A DNA stretch of 56,830 nt from Bacteroidota bacterium (lineage in GTDB: Bacteria; Bacteroidota; Rhodothermia; Rhodothermales; UBA10348). The stretch covers positions 1-56,830 of the forward strand of contig JAJCYR010000094.1 in the NCBI GenBank assembly GCA_029262775.1. Reading direction: 5' to 3'. A model generated the notes under the pieces. That model made no database searches and was not told the DNA's origin. It saw only the letters and a list, made by a program, of their open reading frames with translations. Each line of letters opens with the position of its first letter. The stretch's first letter is position 1. This document shows positions 8,748 through 16,774 of this stretch, in pieces. Both the position numbers and the translations under genes were made by a program.

Positions 8748-9209
8748 TTACTCCCAGTTCGCCGCGTTGAGCAACGTTACGTCGCCCGTCGTGGTGCCGA
8801 TGGCGTCGCCCGAGTCCGGATCCTTCAGTAAGTACGTTGAAACACGGGATGTGTCATTGAGTGTGTACTCGAACATCTTTCCGGTACGGGGAGAGAAAAT
8901 CAGCGAATCCACATTGAGCTCGGCACCGAAAATACTGTCTGATTTCGCCTGCATGAACGAGTCCTCCTTGACCCACATCAGCAGGGAGTCGAGCGTGGAA
9001 AGAAAGCGATCATTCCTGCGTTCATATGTCACGAGTGCGGAACGGACGTCACGCATGCGTTCACGCGTCATCTCTGTCATCTCCTTCTGGCGTTCCACCC
9101 GGGCGTAAGGCTCCGTGATGGACACGTACAGGATGTAAGCCAGCACGACAATAACGATGGCGAGAACGACCTGGAGAGCCGTCTGAAGTCCTTGGCTACT
9201 GGAGGCCAT
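8748..9209 (-). CDS. Single-pass membrane protein, PilN/PilO-like layout
   Basis: 153 residues. A transmembrane segment spans about 10-31 after a short cytoplasmic N-terminus, then a charged helical stretch (about 35-90, rich in Arg, Glu and Met) likely forms a coiled coil, and the C-terminal part looks globular. This resembles PilN/PilO-type bitopic proteins but no conserved motif is visible, so function is not assigned. Its stop lies four bases before the TTG start of the PilM-like gene, so the two are probably translated together. It is the first gene of the long minus-strand run; the promoter should lie between 9210 and about 9270. Confidence 0.6.
   Translation of the reverse strand: MASSSQGLQTALQVVLAIVIVVLAYILYVSITEPYARVERQKEMTEMTRERMRDVRSALVTYERRNDRFLSTLDSLLMWVKEDSFMQAKSDSIFGAELNVDSLIFSPRTGKMFEYTLNDTSRVSTYLLKDPDSGDAIGTTTGDVTLLNAANWE
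8751..8755 (-). promoter_or_regulatory. Shine-Dalgarno GGGAG that decides a TTG start
   Basis: On the minus strand GGGAG is followed by seven bases and then TTG at 8743. It overlaps the end of the upstream gene and is the main reason for choosing the TTG start of the PilM-like protein. Confidence 0.65.
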
Positions 9210-9269
9210 AAGTGTCGGGGATCAGTAATTCGGTGGAGTATGGAAAGACACGCCACATGGCATATCGGG

Positions 9270-9416
9270 ATGAAAATACGGGCATGCATGGCGAAATGCA
9301 ATGCGGTATGTCCTGAAGGCTGTAACGTCGTCGACATAATCAGCAAAACATTCCCGGGTGGCTGTGGTTCGAGCATGACTCAGAAAGATGGCTGTAGTTG
9401 CTCTGGCTCCCCATGA
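9270..9416 (+). CDS. Possible small cysteine-rich protein upstream of pdxJ
   Basis: A 48-residue reading frame with seven cysteines (C6, C10, C14, C18, C32, C42, C44), the first four spaced as C-x3-C-x3-C-x3-C. Its stop overlaps the pdxJ start as ATGA, the coupling style used throughout this genome. Against it: no convincing ribosome binding site, lower third-position GC than the neighbours, and no known family recognised. An in-frame ATG at 9240 would give 58 residues, but its GGAG is only one base away. It could be a metal-binding microprotein, a leader peptide, or chance. Apart from this, the 9210-9412 gap holds no recognisable RNA or promoter motif. Confidence 0.3.
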   Translation: MKIRACMAKCNAVCPEGCNVVDIISKTFPGGCGSSMTQKDGCSCSGSP

Positions 9417-10144
9417 CCCGACTTCTTATCAACATAGACCATGTGGCCACGCTGCGCAACGCCCGGCAGGAACGGTACCCGGATCCGGTACGCGCGGCGC
9501 ATGAGTGTGAATTGGCGGGGGCGGATGGTATTGTTTTTCACCTCCGCGAAGACCGCCGCCATATCTCAGACCGGGACGTTGCCGCGCTCAAGGAAAGCGT
9601 CAAGGGCAAGCTCGACTTCGAACTCAGCATGGCGCCCGGAATCATGTCCATCTGCGAACGCACCCAACCACACCTGGCCACACTGGTCCCGGAACGGCGG
9701 GAAGAAATCACGACCGAGGGTGGACTCGACGTCCTGCAGCAGGTAGACGACGTGGAGCGCGCCATTGAGCGCCTGCACACGTCCGGCATCCCACAGGTCG
9801 CGCTGTTCCTGGACCCGGTACCCGAGCAGATCCTGGCTGCCCGGCGCATCGGTGCCGACGCCATCGAACTCCACACCGGAGAGTTCGCCAACGCCGGAAC
9901 GCCCGATGAAGCGCATGCACAGCTCACACGGCTTGCCCGCGCCGCGAGGCTGGCCCACGAGGAAGGACTCCTCGTACACGCGGGCCACGGCCTCGACTAT
10001 GACAATTACCCGCTATTCCGGGAGCACGTACCCCATATAGCGGAGGTGTCCATCGGTTTTGCCATCCTTGCCCGCTCCCTGTTCACCGGACTGCGCACGG
10101 CCGTAGCCGACATGCGCCGCCTCGTCCAACCCATTCGAGAATGA
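9413..10144 (+). CDS. pdxJ: Pyridoxine 5'-phosphate synthase
   Basis: 243 residues from the ATG at 9413 (MTRLLINIDHVATLRNAR), the conserved PdxJ start; the frame extends further upstream without family match. HLREDRRHI (catalytic His and Arg region), a FELS strand with catalytic Glu, and a C-terminal HAGHGLDYDN phosphate-binding stretch are all present. PdxJ condenses 1-deoxyxylulose 5-phosphate with 3-amino-2-oxopropyl phosphate to form pyridoxine 5'-phosphate, the ring-closing step of the DXP-dependent vitamin B6 route. pdxB of the same pathway lies just beyond era. pdxJ overlaps era by ATGA. Confidence 0.97.
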   Translation: MTRLLINIDHVATLRNARQERYPDPVRAAHECELAGADGIVFHLREDRRHISDRDVAALKESVKGKLDFELSMAPGIMSICERTQPHLATLVPERREEITTEGGLDVLQQVDDVERAIERLHTSGIPQVALFLDPVPEQILAARRIGADAIELHTGEFANAGTPDEAHAQLTRLARAARLAHEEGLLVHAGHGLDYDNYPLFREHVPHIAEVSIGFAILARSLFTGLRTAVADMRRLVQPIRE

Positions 10145-11055
10145 ATCCCATACCAGAAGCCGGAACGCCGGCCGACACCCCCCACCGATCGGGCTACGTC
10201 GCCATTGTAGGCCGCCCGAACGTCGGCAAGAGCACCCTGCTCAACGCCCTCATGGAGCAGAAGCTCTCTATCGTCACGCGAAAACCGCAGACGACGCGCC
10301 AGCGCGTACTCGGCATTCTCTCCGGAAACGACTACCAGATCATCCTGCTCGACACGCCCGGCATCATCAAACCGGCCTACCGCATGCAGGAAGCCATGAT
10401 GGCAGACGTCAAAACCTCTGTCTCGGACGCGGATATCATGGTCTTCATGGTCGATGCAACGTACAGCGAAGTCGATGACGTCACGCTCAAATATGCCGGT
10501 GAGACGCCCGCCATCCTGATCCTCAACAAAATTGACAAGATGAGCCAGGAAGAAGTACTTCCGCGCGCCGCAGCCTACAGTGAAGCCCATCCCTTCCACG
10601 CGGTCATTCCCATTTCAGCCCTCAAGGGGTTCAATGTGGACCGCGTTCTGAACGAGATCCAGACCCTGCTGCCACTCGGTCCGCCGTTCTATCCCAAAGA
10701 CCAGATCAGTGAGCAACCTGAGCGCTTCTTCATCTCGGAGATCATCCGCGAGAAAATTTTCCTGCACTACCGCAAAGAAGTCCCCTACTCCACGCAGGTC
10801 GACATTGTGGCCTGGGAGGAGCGAACAGATGAAAAGGATCTGATCGATGCTGAAATCATTGTTGAACGCGATTCCCAGAAAGGCATCCTGATCGGTGCGA
10901 AAGGCGAGGCGCTCAAGCAGATCGGGACGCAGGCCCGCACCGACATAGAGGCTTTTCTCGGACGGGGAGTATTTCTCCGCCTCTTCGTAAAAGTGCGAAA
11001 TGACTGGCGTAACAATGAAGGGCACCTGCGCTCATTCGGTTTTACTGGAGTGTGA
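10141..11055 (+). CDS. era: GTPase Era, 30S ribosome maturation factor
   Basis: 304 residues. GTPase motifs: G1 GRPNVGKS (24-31), switch TTRQR, G3 DTPG (71-74), G4 NKID (129-132) and G5 SALK (159-162). The C-terminal KH domain has the GILIGAKGEALKQIG loop near 255-270. Era binds the 3' end of 16S rRNA during late 30S assembly and links it to growth. The gene overlaps pdxJ by ATGA, and its last 14 bases overlap the end of the convergent pdxB, leaving no room for a terminator between them. Confidence 0.97.
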   Translation: MNPIPEAGTPADTPHRSGYVAIVGRPNVGKSTLLNALMEQKLSIVTRKPQTTRQRVLGILSGNDYQIILLDTPGIIKPAYRMQEAMMADVKTSVSDADIMVFMVDATYSEVDDVTLKYAGETPAILILNKIDKMSQEEVLPRAAAYSEAHPFHAVIPISALKGFNVDRVLNEIQTLLPLGPPFYPKDQISEQPERFFISEIIREKIFLHYRKEVPYSTQVDIVAWEERTDEKDLIDAEIIVERDSQKGILIGAKGEALKQIGTQARTDIEAFLGRGVFLRLFVKVRNDWRNNEGHLRSFGFTGV

Positions 11056-12187
11056 CCGCGTCGAAGAGCGCCTGCCAGCGCGAATGGTCCGTGTGCAAGC
11101 GGTACGCATCGAAACCGGGCCGGGTACCGTAGCCTGCGCGCAGGGCGTGAAAGCGTTCGCTCGTATCGGTGGCAAATGCGCCCGTCATGACCGTCTCCCG
11201 GAAGTGGTTATCGTCCTTGCGGATATTATAGAGTTGCCGGGTCAGCCAGGAAAAGGCGCCAGCCGGGCCTGGCCAGTCCATACTACCGGACAGTGTGCGA
11301 CGCGCGTCTGGTGCCCGTATTGCCCCGTGGGCGGGCAGGCCCAGATATAATTCCAGGGCCCGTACGATCTGTTCGACGCCCTGCCTCTTGGCACTGGCCG
11401 AGTAACCGGCAATGTGCGGTGTGGCCAGATCGGCAGCAGCGACCACGTCCGGATCGGGCACGGGTTCATGCTCCCATACGTCCAGCGCGAGAAACGCGAG
11501 GTCGCCCCGCTGGCGCATGCGGGCCACCGCCCTGTCATCCAGCACACCTCCCCGTGACGTCTGAATGAGCGCGCAGCCTGCCGGGAGCCTGGCGAGCCGA
11601 CGGGCGTCAAGCATTCCGGCTGTCGACCAGTTTCCTGTCCGCGTAAGTGAGGAGTGCAGTGACAGTACCTGGACGCGCTCAAGTAACTCTTCCAGCTGCA
11701 GGGACGCCCTGTCCATATGACCAGTTGCCGCCTGTGGCGGGTCGCTCACCAGGACCTGGCACCCCAGACGCTCCAGTCGCGCCGAGAGCAGGCGGCCAAC
11801 ATGTCCATAGCCCACAATACCCACCACGACGTCGGGCCAATTTTCAACCGCACCCATGCCGGCAGCCACGCCGAGGGCAGACAGGACATAGTCGGCCACG
11901 GCACTCGCGTTGGCCCCGGCAGCGGCTGCGAACGTGATTCCGGCCTCCCTCAGCCAGTTCTCGTCCACGTGGTCCACGCCGGCGGTGGCACTGCCCACAA
12001 ACTGAACGTTCGACCCGCCGAGCAACTGCCGGTCAATGCGCGTCACCGAGCGAACAATCACTACATCGGCCCACGCAGCATCTGCAGGCCCAATTTGATG
12101 ACCCCGCATGCCTCGAACCTGTCCGAATGGACTGAAATATTCCAGGACTGCCGGAATGTCCGCATCGACCAGGATGTTTAAGCGCAT
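11042..12187 (-). CDS. pdxB: 4-phosphoerythronate dehydrogenase
   Basis: 381 residues, the length of PdxB rather than of shorter D-2-hydroxyacid dehydrogenases. The Rossmann motif VGIVGYGHVG is at 122-131; the catalytic Arg is in SRGG (about R212), a Glu in WEHEP (about 239-241) and the His in PHIAG (H258). The C-terminal extension typical of PdxB dimerisation follows. It oxidises 4-phospho-D-erythronate to 2-oxo-3-hydroxy-4-phosphobutanoate in the DXP-dependent vitamin B6 pathway, two steps from PdxJ. It converges on era with a 14-bp antisense overlap. The close family relative SerA is excluded by length and by the lack of an ACT domain. Confidence 0.9.
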   Translation of the reverse strand: MRLNILVDADIPAVLEYFSPFGQVRGMRGHQIGPADAAWADVVIVRSVTRIDRQLLGGSNVQFVGSATAGVDHVDENWLREAGITFAAAAGANASAVADYVLSALGVAAGMGAVENWPDVVVGIVGYGHVGRLLSARLERLGCQVLVSDPPQAATGHMDRASLQLEELLERVQVLSLHSSLTRTGNWSTAGMLDARRLARLPAGCALIQTSRGGVLDDRAVARMRQRGDLAFLALDVWEHEPVPDPDVVAAADLATPHIAGYSASAKRQGVEQIVRALELYLGLPAHGAIRAPDARRTLSGSMDWPGPAGAFSWLTRQLYNIRKDDNHFRETVMTGAFATDTSERFHALRAGYGTRPGFDAYRLHTDHSRWQALFDAVTLQ

Positions 12188-12422
12188 GGGTGTCGGCTGC
12201 CGGGGGGGTGTATATCAAGCACGTACCAAGGTACAATGAAGGCATGATCGAGGAGTGATGAACCGCCGATGAATGGGCCTTGAAGGTAGTGTGAATACGT
12301 ATTTTTTATATGTAACTCTAATAGTTACAGTTTCTTGCAGAGCATCCGATATGGAAACCTGCCCTGCATCATGCCGTAGTGAGCGGCCAATACGCAATTA
12401 CAGTAATCATCTGGTCAAGCCT
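12188..12422. other. Palindrome-rich divergent intergenic region
   Basis: 235 bases between divergent pdxB and the wall hydrolase. It contains GTACC-AA-GGTAC (12223-12234), AATACGTATT (12294-12303), the TGTAAC-N7-GTTACA element (12311-12329) and ATTAC-A-GTAAT (12397-12407). The centre (about 12291-12330) is strikingly AT-rich for this genome and is the likely promoter zone, but I could not fix a convincing -35/-10 pair. No RNA gene was seen. Confidence 0.6.
12311..12329. promoter_or_regulatory. Inverted repeat TGTAAC-N7-GTTACA (site A)
   Basis: The 19-bp element TGTAACTCTAATAGTTACA has seven-base arms around a five-base centre. It shares arms, spacing and most central and flanking bases with the element at 56279-56297, so it is probably a binding site for an unknown regulator. 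Its centre is about 100 bases upstream of the wall hydrolase start. A hairpin in RNA is the alternative. Confidence 0.5.
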
Positions 12423-13073
12423 ATGAAAGTGCGACTTTTCGGATCGGTGTGCCTGGTCCTGTGTCTCACTGGTCTCATGGTCTATCAGAACGACACTCGT
12501 TCTCCCAAGCCGATCGGGATGGATCCGGATCTGGCCCATCTGCTGCTCGATTCCCGAGCGGCCAGTCCGCTGCACCCCTGGGAAGAAGCACTTCGGAATC
12601 CCCAAGGGAATGAATTGCGCGCAGACCACATTGATTCTGAAACGCTGTGGCTGGCGCGGGCCATCTACTCAGAAACCAAGCGCCCGGAAGAACAGGCGCT
12701 CGTAGCGTGGGTCATACGGAACCGGGTGGAGACCGGGTACCGGGGCAAAAGCTCCTATCGCAGCGTGGTGCTGGATCCCTTCCAGTTCAGCGCATTCAGC
12801 CCGACATCGCCCAAACGCGAGTACTACATGAGCCTTACGCCGGCGCACCGCATGCCCGGGTGGAACACGGCGCTCTATATTGCCCACATGGTGCGTAGTG
12901 CCAATGCCCGTCACCGGCCATTCTCCCCCAGGACCCGCCATTTTTACAGCGAACGGTCCATGACGAAAGCGGTCGCACCCAAGTGGGCGAACGGCCTCGA
13001 CCCGGTCGAACCGGAAGTGGAAACCATCCGCGTAGATGACCGGCGGTTCCGCTTCTTTGAAGGGGTGTCATAG
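12423..13073 (+). CDS. SleB-type cell wall hydrolase domain protein
   Basis: 216 residues from the ATG at 12423 (MKVRLFGSV), which gives an N-terminal signal or anchor helix; the frame continues upstream to 12273 without a plausible leader. The C-terminal part matches the Hydrolase_2/SleB pattern: LARAIYSETKRPEEQALVAW with the conserved Glu, VIRNRVETGY, then the PFQFSAFSP segment and AHMVRSAN before an H-F-Y-S-E motif. SleB-family proteins cleave peptidoglycan glycan strands (often as lytic transglycosylases) outside the cytoplasmic membrane. It converges on the small barrel gene. It may be regulated through the inverted repeat at 12311. Confidence 0.75.
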   Translation: MKVRLFGSVCLVLCLTGLMVYQNDTRSPKPIGMDPDLAHLLLDSRAASPLHPWEEALRNPQGNELRADHIDSETLWLARAIYSETKRPEEQALVAWVIRNRVETGYRGKSSYRSVVLDPFQFSAFSPTSPKREYYMSLTPAHRMPGWNTALYIAHMVRSANARHRPFSPRTRHFYSERSMTKAVAPKWANGLDPVEPEVETIRVDDRRFRFFEGVS

Positions 13074-13098
13074 GGCCAGTCAACAGGCTTAACAGGCC

Positions 13099-13725
13099 TT
13101 AAAACAGAATACCCAAGCGCAGCATGACACTGTTCAGCCGCTGTGTATCGTCGGCGTTGAATCGGATGCCTCGAACGGTGGCATCGTCCTCCATGAAGCG
13201 GGAAAGACCAATACTGTAGCGGAGTTCCGGGAAAAGGCGGGCTACACCGAGGTTGACGGACAGCCCGAGCCCCACGTTACCGGCGACCTGCACGTCCTTG
13301 AGGGCATCCTCAAAATCATCGTCGTCCGTGGATGCGAACGAAAATACCGGACCAGCGAGGATGTACGGCCGAATTACGGGTGTAGCCATGATATTGAACC
13401 GGAAGTCCACGGGAATGTCGATCATGCTTACATCGAACGATTCCCGGAGTCCGGCAAGCGAGACGTCCACCTCGCCCATGTCCCGGTAGAACAGGCCGAG
13501 GCGCAGACCGGCGGGCCCCAATCCGAGGTCATAGAATGCGCCGATATGGTATCCTGTGGCGTTGTCAAAATTACCCCGACCACCGGCTACGTCGATATCA
13601 TCGATCGATGCAAAGTTCAGTCCGGCGGCGACGCCGAGTTGGGCGTAGGCTCCCATGGGAGCGAGAGCGAGCGTGGCGAGAAGGAGCAGGGATGGTACGT
13701 AACGCTGGGTGATCATCGTGATCAT
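13099..13725 (-). CDS. Small outer membrane beta-barrel protein
   Basis: 208 residues with a signal peptide ending in GAYAQ, then repeated amphipathic strands with Gly/Phe/Tyr-rich turns and a terminal phenylalanine (LRLGILF), as expected for an eight-stranded OmpA/OMP_b-brl_2-type barrel. An acidic run (DDDDFEDA) lies in a predicted loop. No specific function is visible. An ATG three codons in (13716) is an alternative start. The 25-base gap to the convergent hydrolase has only a weak four-base hairpin. Confidence 0.75.
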   Translation of the reverse strand: MITMITQRYVPSLLLLATLALAPMGAYAQLGVAAGLNFASIDDIDVAGGRGNFDNATGYHIGAFYDLGLGPAGLRLGLFYRDMGEVDVSLAGLRESFDVSMIDIPVDFRFNIMATPVIRPYILAGPVFSFASTDDDDFEDALKDVQVAGNVGLGLSVNLGVARLFPELRYSIGLSRFMEDDATVRGIRFNADDTQRLNSVMLRLGILF

Positions 13726-13776
13726 TGTCGTGATGTGTGGGTGGGTGTGGGTGCAACATGCCCATCATACGCGAGT

Positions 13777-13806
13777 TTGCCCCAGTGGTTTTGAGTCATT
13801 CATAAT
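13777..13806 (+). promoter_or_regulatory. Candidate promoter for bshA
   Basis: TTGCCC (13777-13782) and CATAAT (13801-13806) are separated by 18 bases, in an otherwise gene-free stretch 46 bases before bshA. Downstream, 13824-13846 holds repeated GGCGCC blocks able to fold over the leader, and no Shine-Dalgarno is seen. Confidence 0.4.
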
Positions 13807-13852
13807 TTGTGGGTCAATCACAAGTGGCGCCCTGGGCGCCCCGGGCGTTTCC

Positions 13853-14992
13853 ATGAAAATCGGTATTACATGTTACCCGGTCTACGGCGGCAGTGGCGTT
13901 GTAGCAACGGAACTGGGCAAAGCACTGGCTGCCCGCGGTCATGACATCCATTTCATTGCCTACTCGCTGCCGTTTCGTCTCGGGCACATCCAGGACAACA
14001 TCACCTTCCACGAGGTACATGTAAATGCCTACCCGCTCTTCGAGTATCCGCCGTACACGCTCAATCTGACCTCCAAACTGGTCGACGTGGCGCGGCATGA
14101 GCGTCTGGACATCCTGCATATGCACTACGCCATTCCGCATGCCACGAGCGCCGTCCTGGCGCGTCAGATCCTGGCCGGCACAGGCCACCATGTGCCCATC
14201 GTGACCACGCTGCACGGAACGGATATCACACTCATTGGCCAGGACCCCTCCTTTGCACCCGTCGTCAACTATTCCATCAACCAGTCGGACGGCGTCACGG
14301 CGGTCTCCGAATACCTGAAGCGGGAAACCTGTACGTGTTGCGAGATCACGGCCGACATCGAGGTCATTCCCAACTTCATCGACACCACCCGATTCCGCCC
14401 GCTGGAGAAAGACCATTTCAAGCAGGCGCTCTGCCCGAACGGCGAAAAACTGCTCGCGCACGTCTCCAACTTCCGGCCCGTCAAGCGCGCAACGGAGGTC
14501 GTGGAGATTTTCCACCGCGTCCGGAAGGCCGGCTATGCCACGAAACTGCTGTTGGTCGGTGACGGACCGGACCGTGCAGCCGCCGAGCAGCGCGCGCGCG
14601 AACTCGGTGTCGTTGACGACGTCCGCTTCCTGGGCAAACAGGAGCCCGTCGAGGAAATCCTGGCCATCACGGACATTTTCCTCATCCCCTCGGGATCGGA
14701 AACGTTCGGGCTGGCTGCGCTTGAAGCCATGTCCTGCGGCGTACCCGTTATCGCATCGAACATCGGCGGCCTGCCGGAACTGATTGTAGAGGGCGAGACC
14801 GGCTTCCTGTGCCCGCTCGGAGACATCGACGCCTACGCGGCGCGCGCCATGCAACTGCTCGACAATCCAGACCTGCAGGCCACCATGTCGGTGGCCGCCC
14901 GTCGGCGCGCCGTGGAGGAGTTCGACCTCGCGCGTATTATTCCGCAATACGAAGCCTACTACGAGCGGATTCTCGAAAAAGAGGCCGTCTGA
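13853..14992 (+). CDS. bshA: N-acetyl-alpha-D-glucosaminyl L-malate synthase
   Basis: 379 residues from the ATG at 13853 (MKIGITCYPVYGGSGVVATE), the characteristic BshA N-terminus. It is a GT4 glycosyltransferase with a GT-B fold: the acceptor loop YGGSG is near the start, HMHYAIPHA around residue 85, and the donor site has SGSETFGLAALEAMSCGVP with the E-x7-E pattern near the C-terminus. BshA joins UDP-GlcNAc and L-malate in the first step of bacillithiol synthesis, the thiol buffer of Firmicutes and many Bacteroidota/Rhodothermota. bshB and bshC are not in the window. The kinase-fold gene starts seven bases after its stop. Confidence 0.94.
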   Translation: MKIGITCYPVYGGSGVVATELGKALAARGHDIHFIAYSLPFRLGHIQDNITFHEVHVNAYPLFEYPPYTLNLTSKLVDVARHERLDILHMHYAIPHATSAVLARQILAGTGHHVPIVTTLHGTDITLIGQDPSFAPVVNYSINQSDGVTAVSEYLKRETCTCCEITADIEVIPNFIDTTRFRPLEKDHFKQALCPNGEKLLAHVSNFRPVKRATEVVEIFHRVRKAGYATKLLLVGDGPDRAAAEQRARELGVVDDVRFLGKQEPVEEILAITDIFLIPSGSETFGLAALEAMSCGVPVIASNIGGLPELIVEGETGFLCPLGDIDAYAARAMQLLDNPDLQATMSVAARRRAVEEFDLARIIPQYEAYYERILEKEAV

Positions 14993-14999
14993 GGCTGTC

Positions 15000-16058
15000 A
15001 TGGCCCATCTCATCTCCAAAAAGAAGGCATCCTACCCGGTATCCGACTTTTTTCGCTCGTACCTCACGCGTTACGGCCGTATTTGGCAGAACAGCATTCG
15101 CTACGAGGACCTGCAGCGCTACATGAGCGCAGTCGCCGTCTACGACGAGGAAGGACACGACACCCTGTGGTCAACGGTCCTGTTCGGGGACAGTGATCGC
15201 CGGGACATTCACGCCGCACTGCTCGAGGCCTATGCCATTTTGAAGGCCGACGGAGATACCTCCATCGTCAAGCACCTGCTCATAGAGCGTGTCGACCTGT
15301 GCAACCACGGCAACACACTCCCCTTCCGTATCCGCGTGGTGAACAGCATCAACGAGAATTTTGACTATTTCTATGTCAAACGGATAGATGCGAACCGGAT
15401 CTACGGCCTCGAACTTGAGCACATCCTGTCCCCGAATCGGCTGAACTATTTTATCCACGGGGAGACGATTGTAGAGGAACACATTATCGGTATCCCAGCC
15501 GACGCCTTCCTTCGCGAAAACCTCCAGATCTCGGATTTTGACACGGTCCGCCTCGCCAAAGAGTTCGTCAAATTCAACGAGCGCTGCTTCGTGTCGCTGC
15601 TCGGTGACATGCACGCCGGGAATTTTGTGGTCGAGTTAACGCGTGACTTCAAGAAGTGGCACTTCCGGATTCACCCCATCGATTTCGATCAGCAGAGCCA
15701 CCACTGGCGAAAGGAAGTCTATCTACCGCAATTCTTTCCGCAGAATGAGACCTTTGTGAAACTGACCGTGCGGGCACTCGCCCCTGCGAACGTGCTGCAA
15801 TACCAGAAGGAGGAGCGCAGCCTGATTGCCAGCCGCGTCCGCGTCTCCCACGGACGCTTCAATGCGCTCATGGACGTCATGCGGGAAGACATTATTTCGT
15901 CCGATGCGTATGTGGAGCGCCTCGGCGCGCAGCTTGCTGCCCATTACCACGACGACGCGTTTGCCGCGTGCGATACGATGGGCGAGTTGGTGTACCACTC
16001 CATCATGCTACTCGTGCAGGGCAGGCGCCCCGCCACAACGCCGCTCGGCGCAGTCTGA
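15000..16058 (+). CDS. Unassigned kinase-fold (phosphotransferase-like) protein
   Basis: 352 residues not recognised as a named family. The layout fits a protein-kinase-like/aminoglycoside-phosphotransferase fold: a strand YFYVKR with a candidate ATP-binding lysine (K127), an acidic helix GLELEH (137-141), a hinge-like VEEHIIGIP (158-166), a catalytic loop GDMHAGN (202-208) and a metal-binding IDFD (227-230). The first about 115 residues are a separate N-terminal region. No signal peptide is visible, so it should be cytoplasmic. It starts seven bases after bshA, so it is very probably co-transcribed with it. Its substrate (sugar, thiol or protein) is unknown. Confidence 0.7.
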   Translation: MAHLISKKKASYPVSDFFRSYLTRYGRIWQNSIRYEDLQRYMSAVAVYDEEGHDTLWSTVLFGDSDRRDIHAALLEAYAILKADGDTSIVKHLLIERVDLCNHGNTLPFRIRVVNSINENFDYFYVKRIDANRIYGLELEHILSPNRLNYFIHGETIVEEHIIGIPADAFLRENLQISDFDTVRLAKEFVKFNERCFVSLLGDMHAGNFVVELTRDFKKWHFRIHPIDFDQQSHHWRKEVYLPQFFPQNETFVKLTVRALAPANVLQYQKEERSLIASRVRVSHGRFNALMDVMREDIISSDAYVERLGAQLAAHYHDDAFAACDTMGELVYHSIMLLVQGRRPATTPLGAV

Positions 16059-16082
16059 GCCGTGCCGCCGCGCAGTGCAGCC

Positions 16083-16736
16083 TCACGGCGCGGCGGCGGT
16101 GAGGTCGGTCAGAAACGGGTTTGTGGCCAATTCCTGGCCCACCGTCGTCGCAGCCCCGTGTCCAGGCAGAATGCGCATATCTTCTCCGAGCGGCACCAGC
16201 TGCTGGAAAATGGACTGCATGAGCACCGGAAGCGAACCCTTCCACAGATCGGTGCGGCCTATGGAACCCATGAACAGGACGTCGCCGCTGAAGGCCACGC
16301 GTTCGGCCCGATCCACAAACGTAACCGATCCCGGCGAATGGCCGGGCGTATGCAAAATGTCCCACGGCCGGCTTCCTATGCGAAGCGGCTCGCCCGGCGT
16401 CAAATGCGTGAACGGACCCGAAGGCACCGTCAGGTCGACACCAAAAAGCGCCGCCTGCGCTGCCCCCTGGGCCAGAAGCGGCTTGTCGGACGCGTGCACG
16501 TGAACGGCGGCGCCGTACCGGTCTACGAGCGCCTGCACACCGAAAATATGATCAATGTGTGCATGCGTCAGCAGGATTCTGGACAACTTCGCACCCGACG
16601 CGTCAATAAGTCCACAAACATCATCGGTTTCTTCGGTCGATGCGCACGAAGGGTCAATTATGACCACCTCCCCGTCCGCATCTACCAGATAGCCGTTGGT
16701 CTGGAACGGATTGCACGTAAAGGAATGAACTGTCAT
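16083..16736 (-). CDS. MBL-fold metallo-hydrolase, glyoxalase II-like
   Basis: 217 residues. The metal-binding motif THAHIDH is at 57-63, followed by TPGHSPGS near 130, SGDVLF near 149 and PGHG near 195, giving the full set of ligands for a dinuclear metal site. The size and motifs match the YcbL/GloB2-like group that hydrolyse thioesters such as S-lactoylglutathione or related low-molecular-weight thiol adducts. With bshA nearby, a bacillithiol thioester is a possible substrate, but this is speculation; it is on the opposite strand. Confidence 0.88.
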   Translation of the reverse strand: MTVHSFTCNPFQTNGYLVDADGEVVIIDPSCASTEETDDVCGLIDASGAKLSRILLTHAHIDHIFGVQALVDRYGAAVHVHASDKPLLAQGAAQAALFGVDLTVPSGPFTHLTPGEPLRIGSRPWDILHTPGHSPGSVTFVDRAERVAFSGDVLFMGSIGRTDLWKGSLPVLMQSIFQQLVPLGEDMRILPGHGAATTVGQELATNPFLTDLTAAAP

Positions 16737-16774
16737 CTATCTTCGGTGTTGTTTCCGGGTCCTGCGACGCGAAC

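Noticed and set aside
13074..13098. Hairpin AGGC...GCCT between the wall hydrolase and the small barrel
   Set aside because: Four-base stem only, no T-run.
13814..15019. 401-residue minus-strand ORF opposite bshA
   Set aside because: bshA is unmistakable on the plus strand. The antisense frame is a Val/Asp/Arg-rich shadow.
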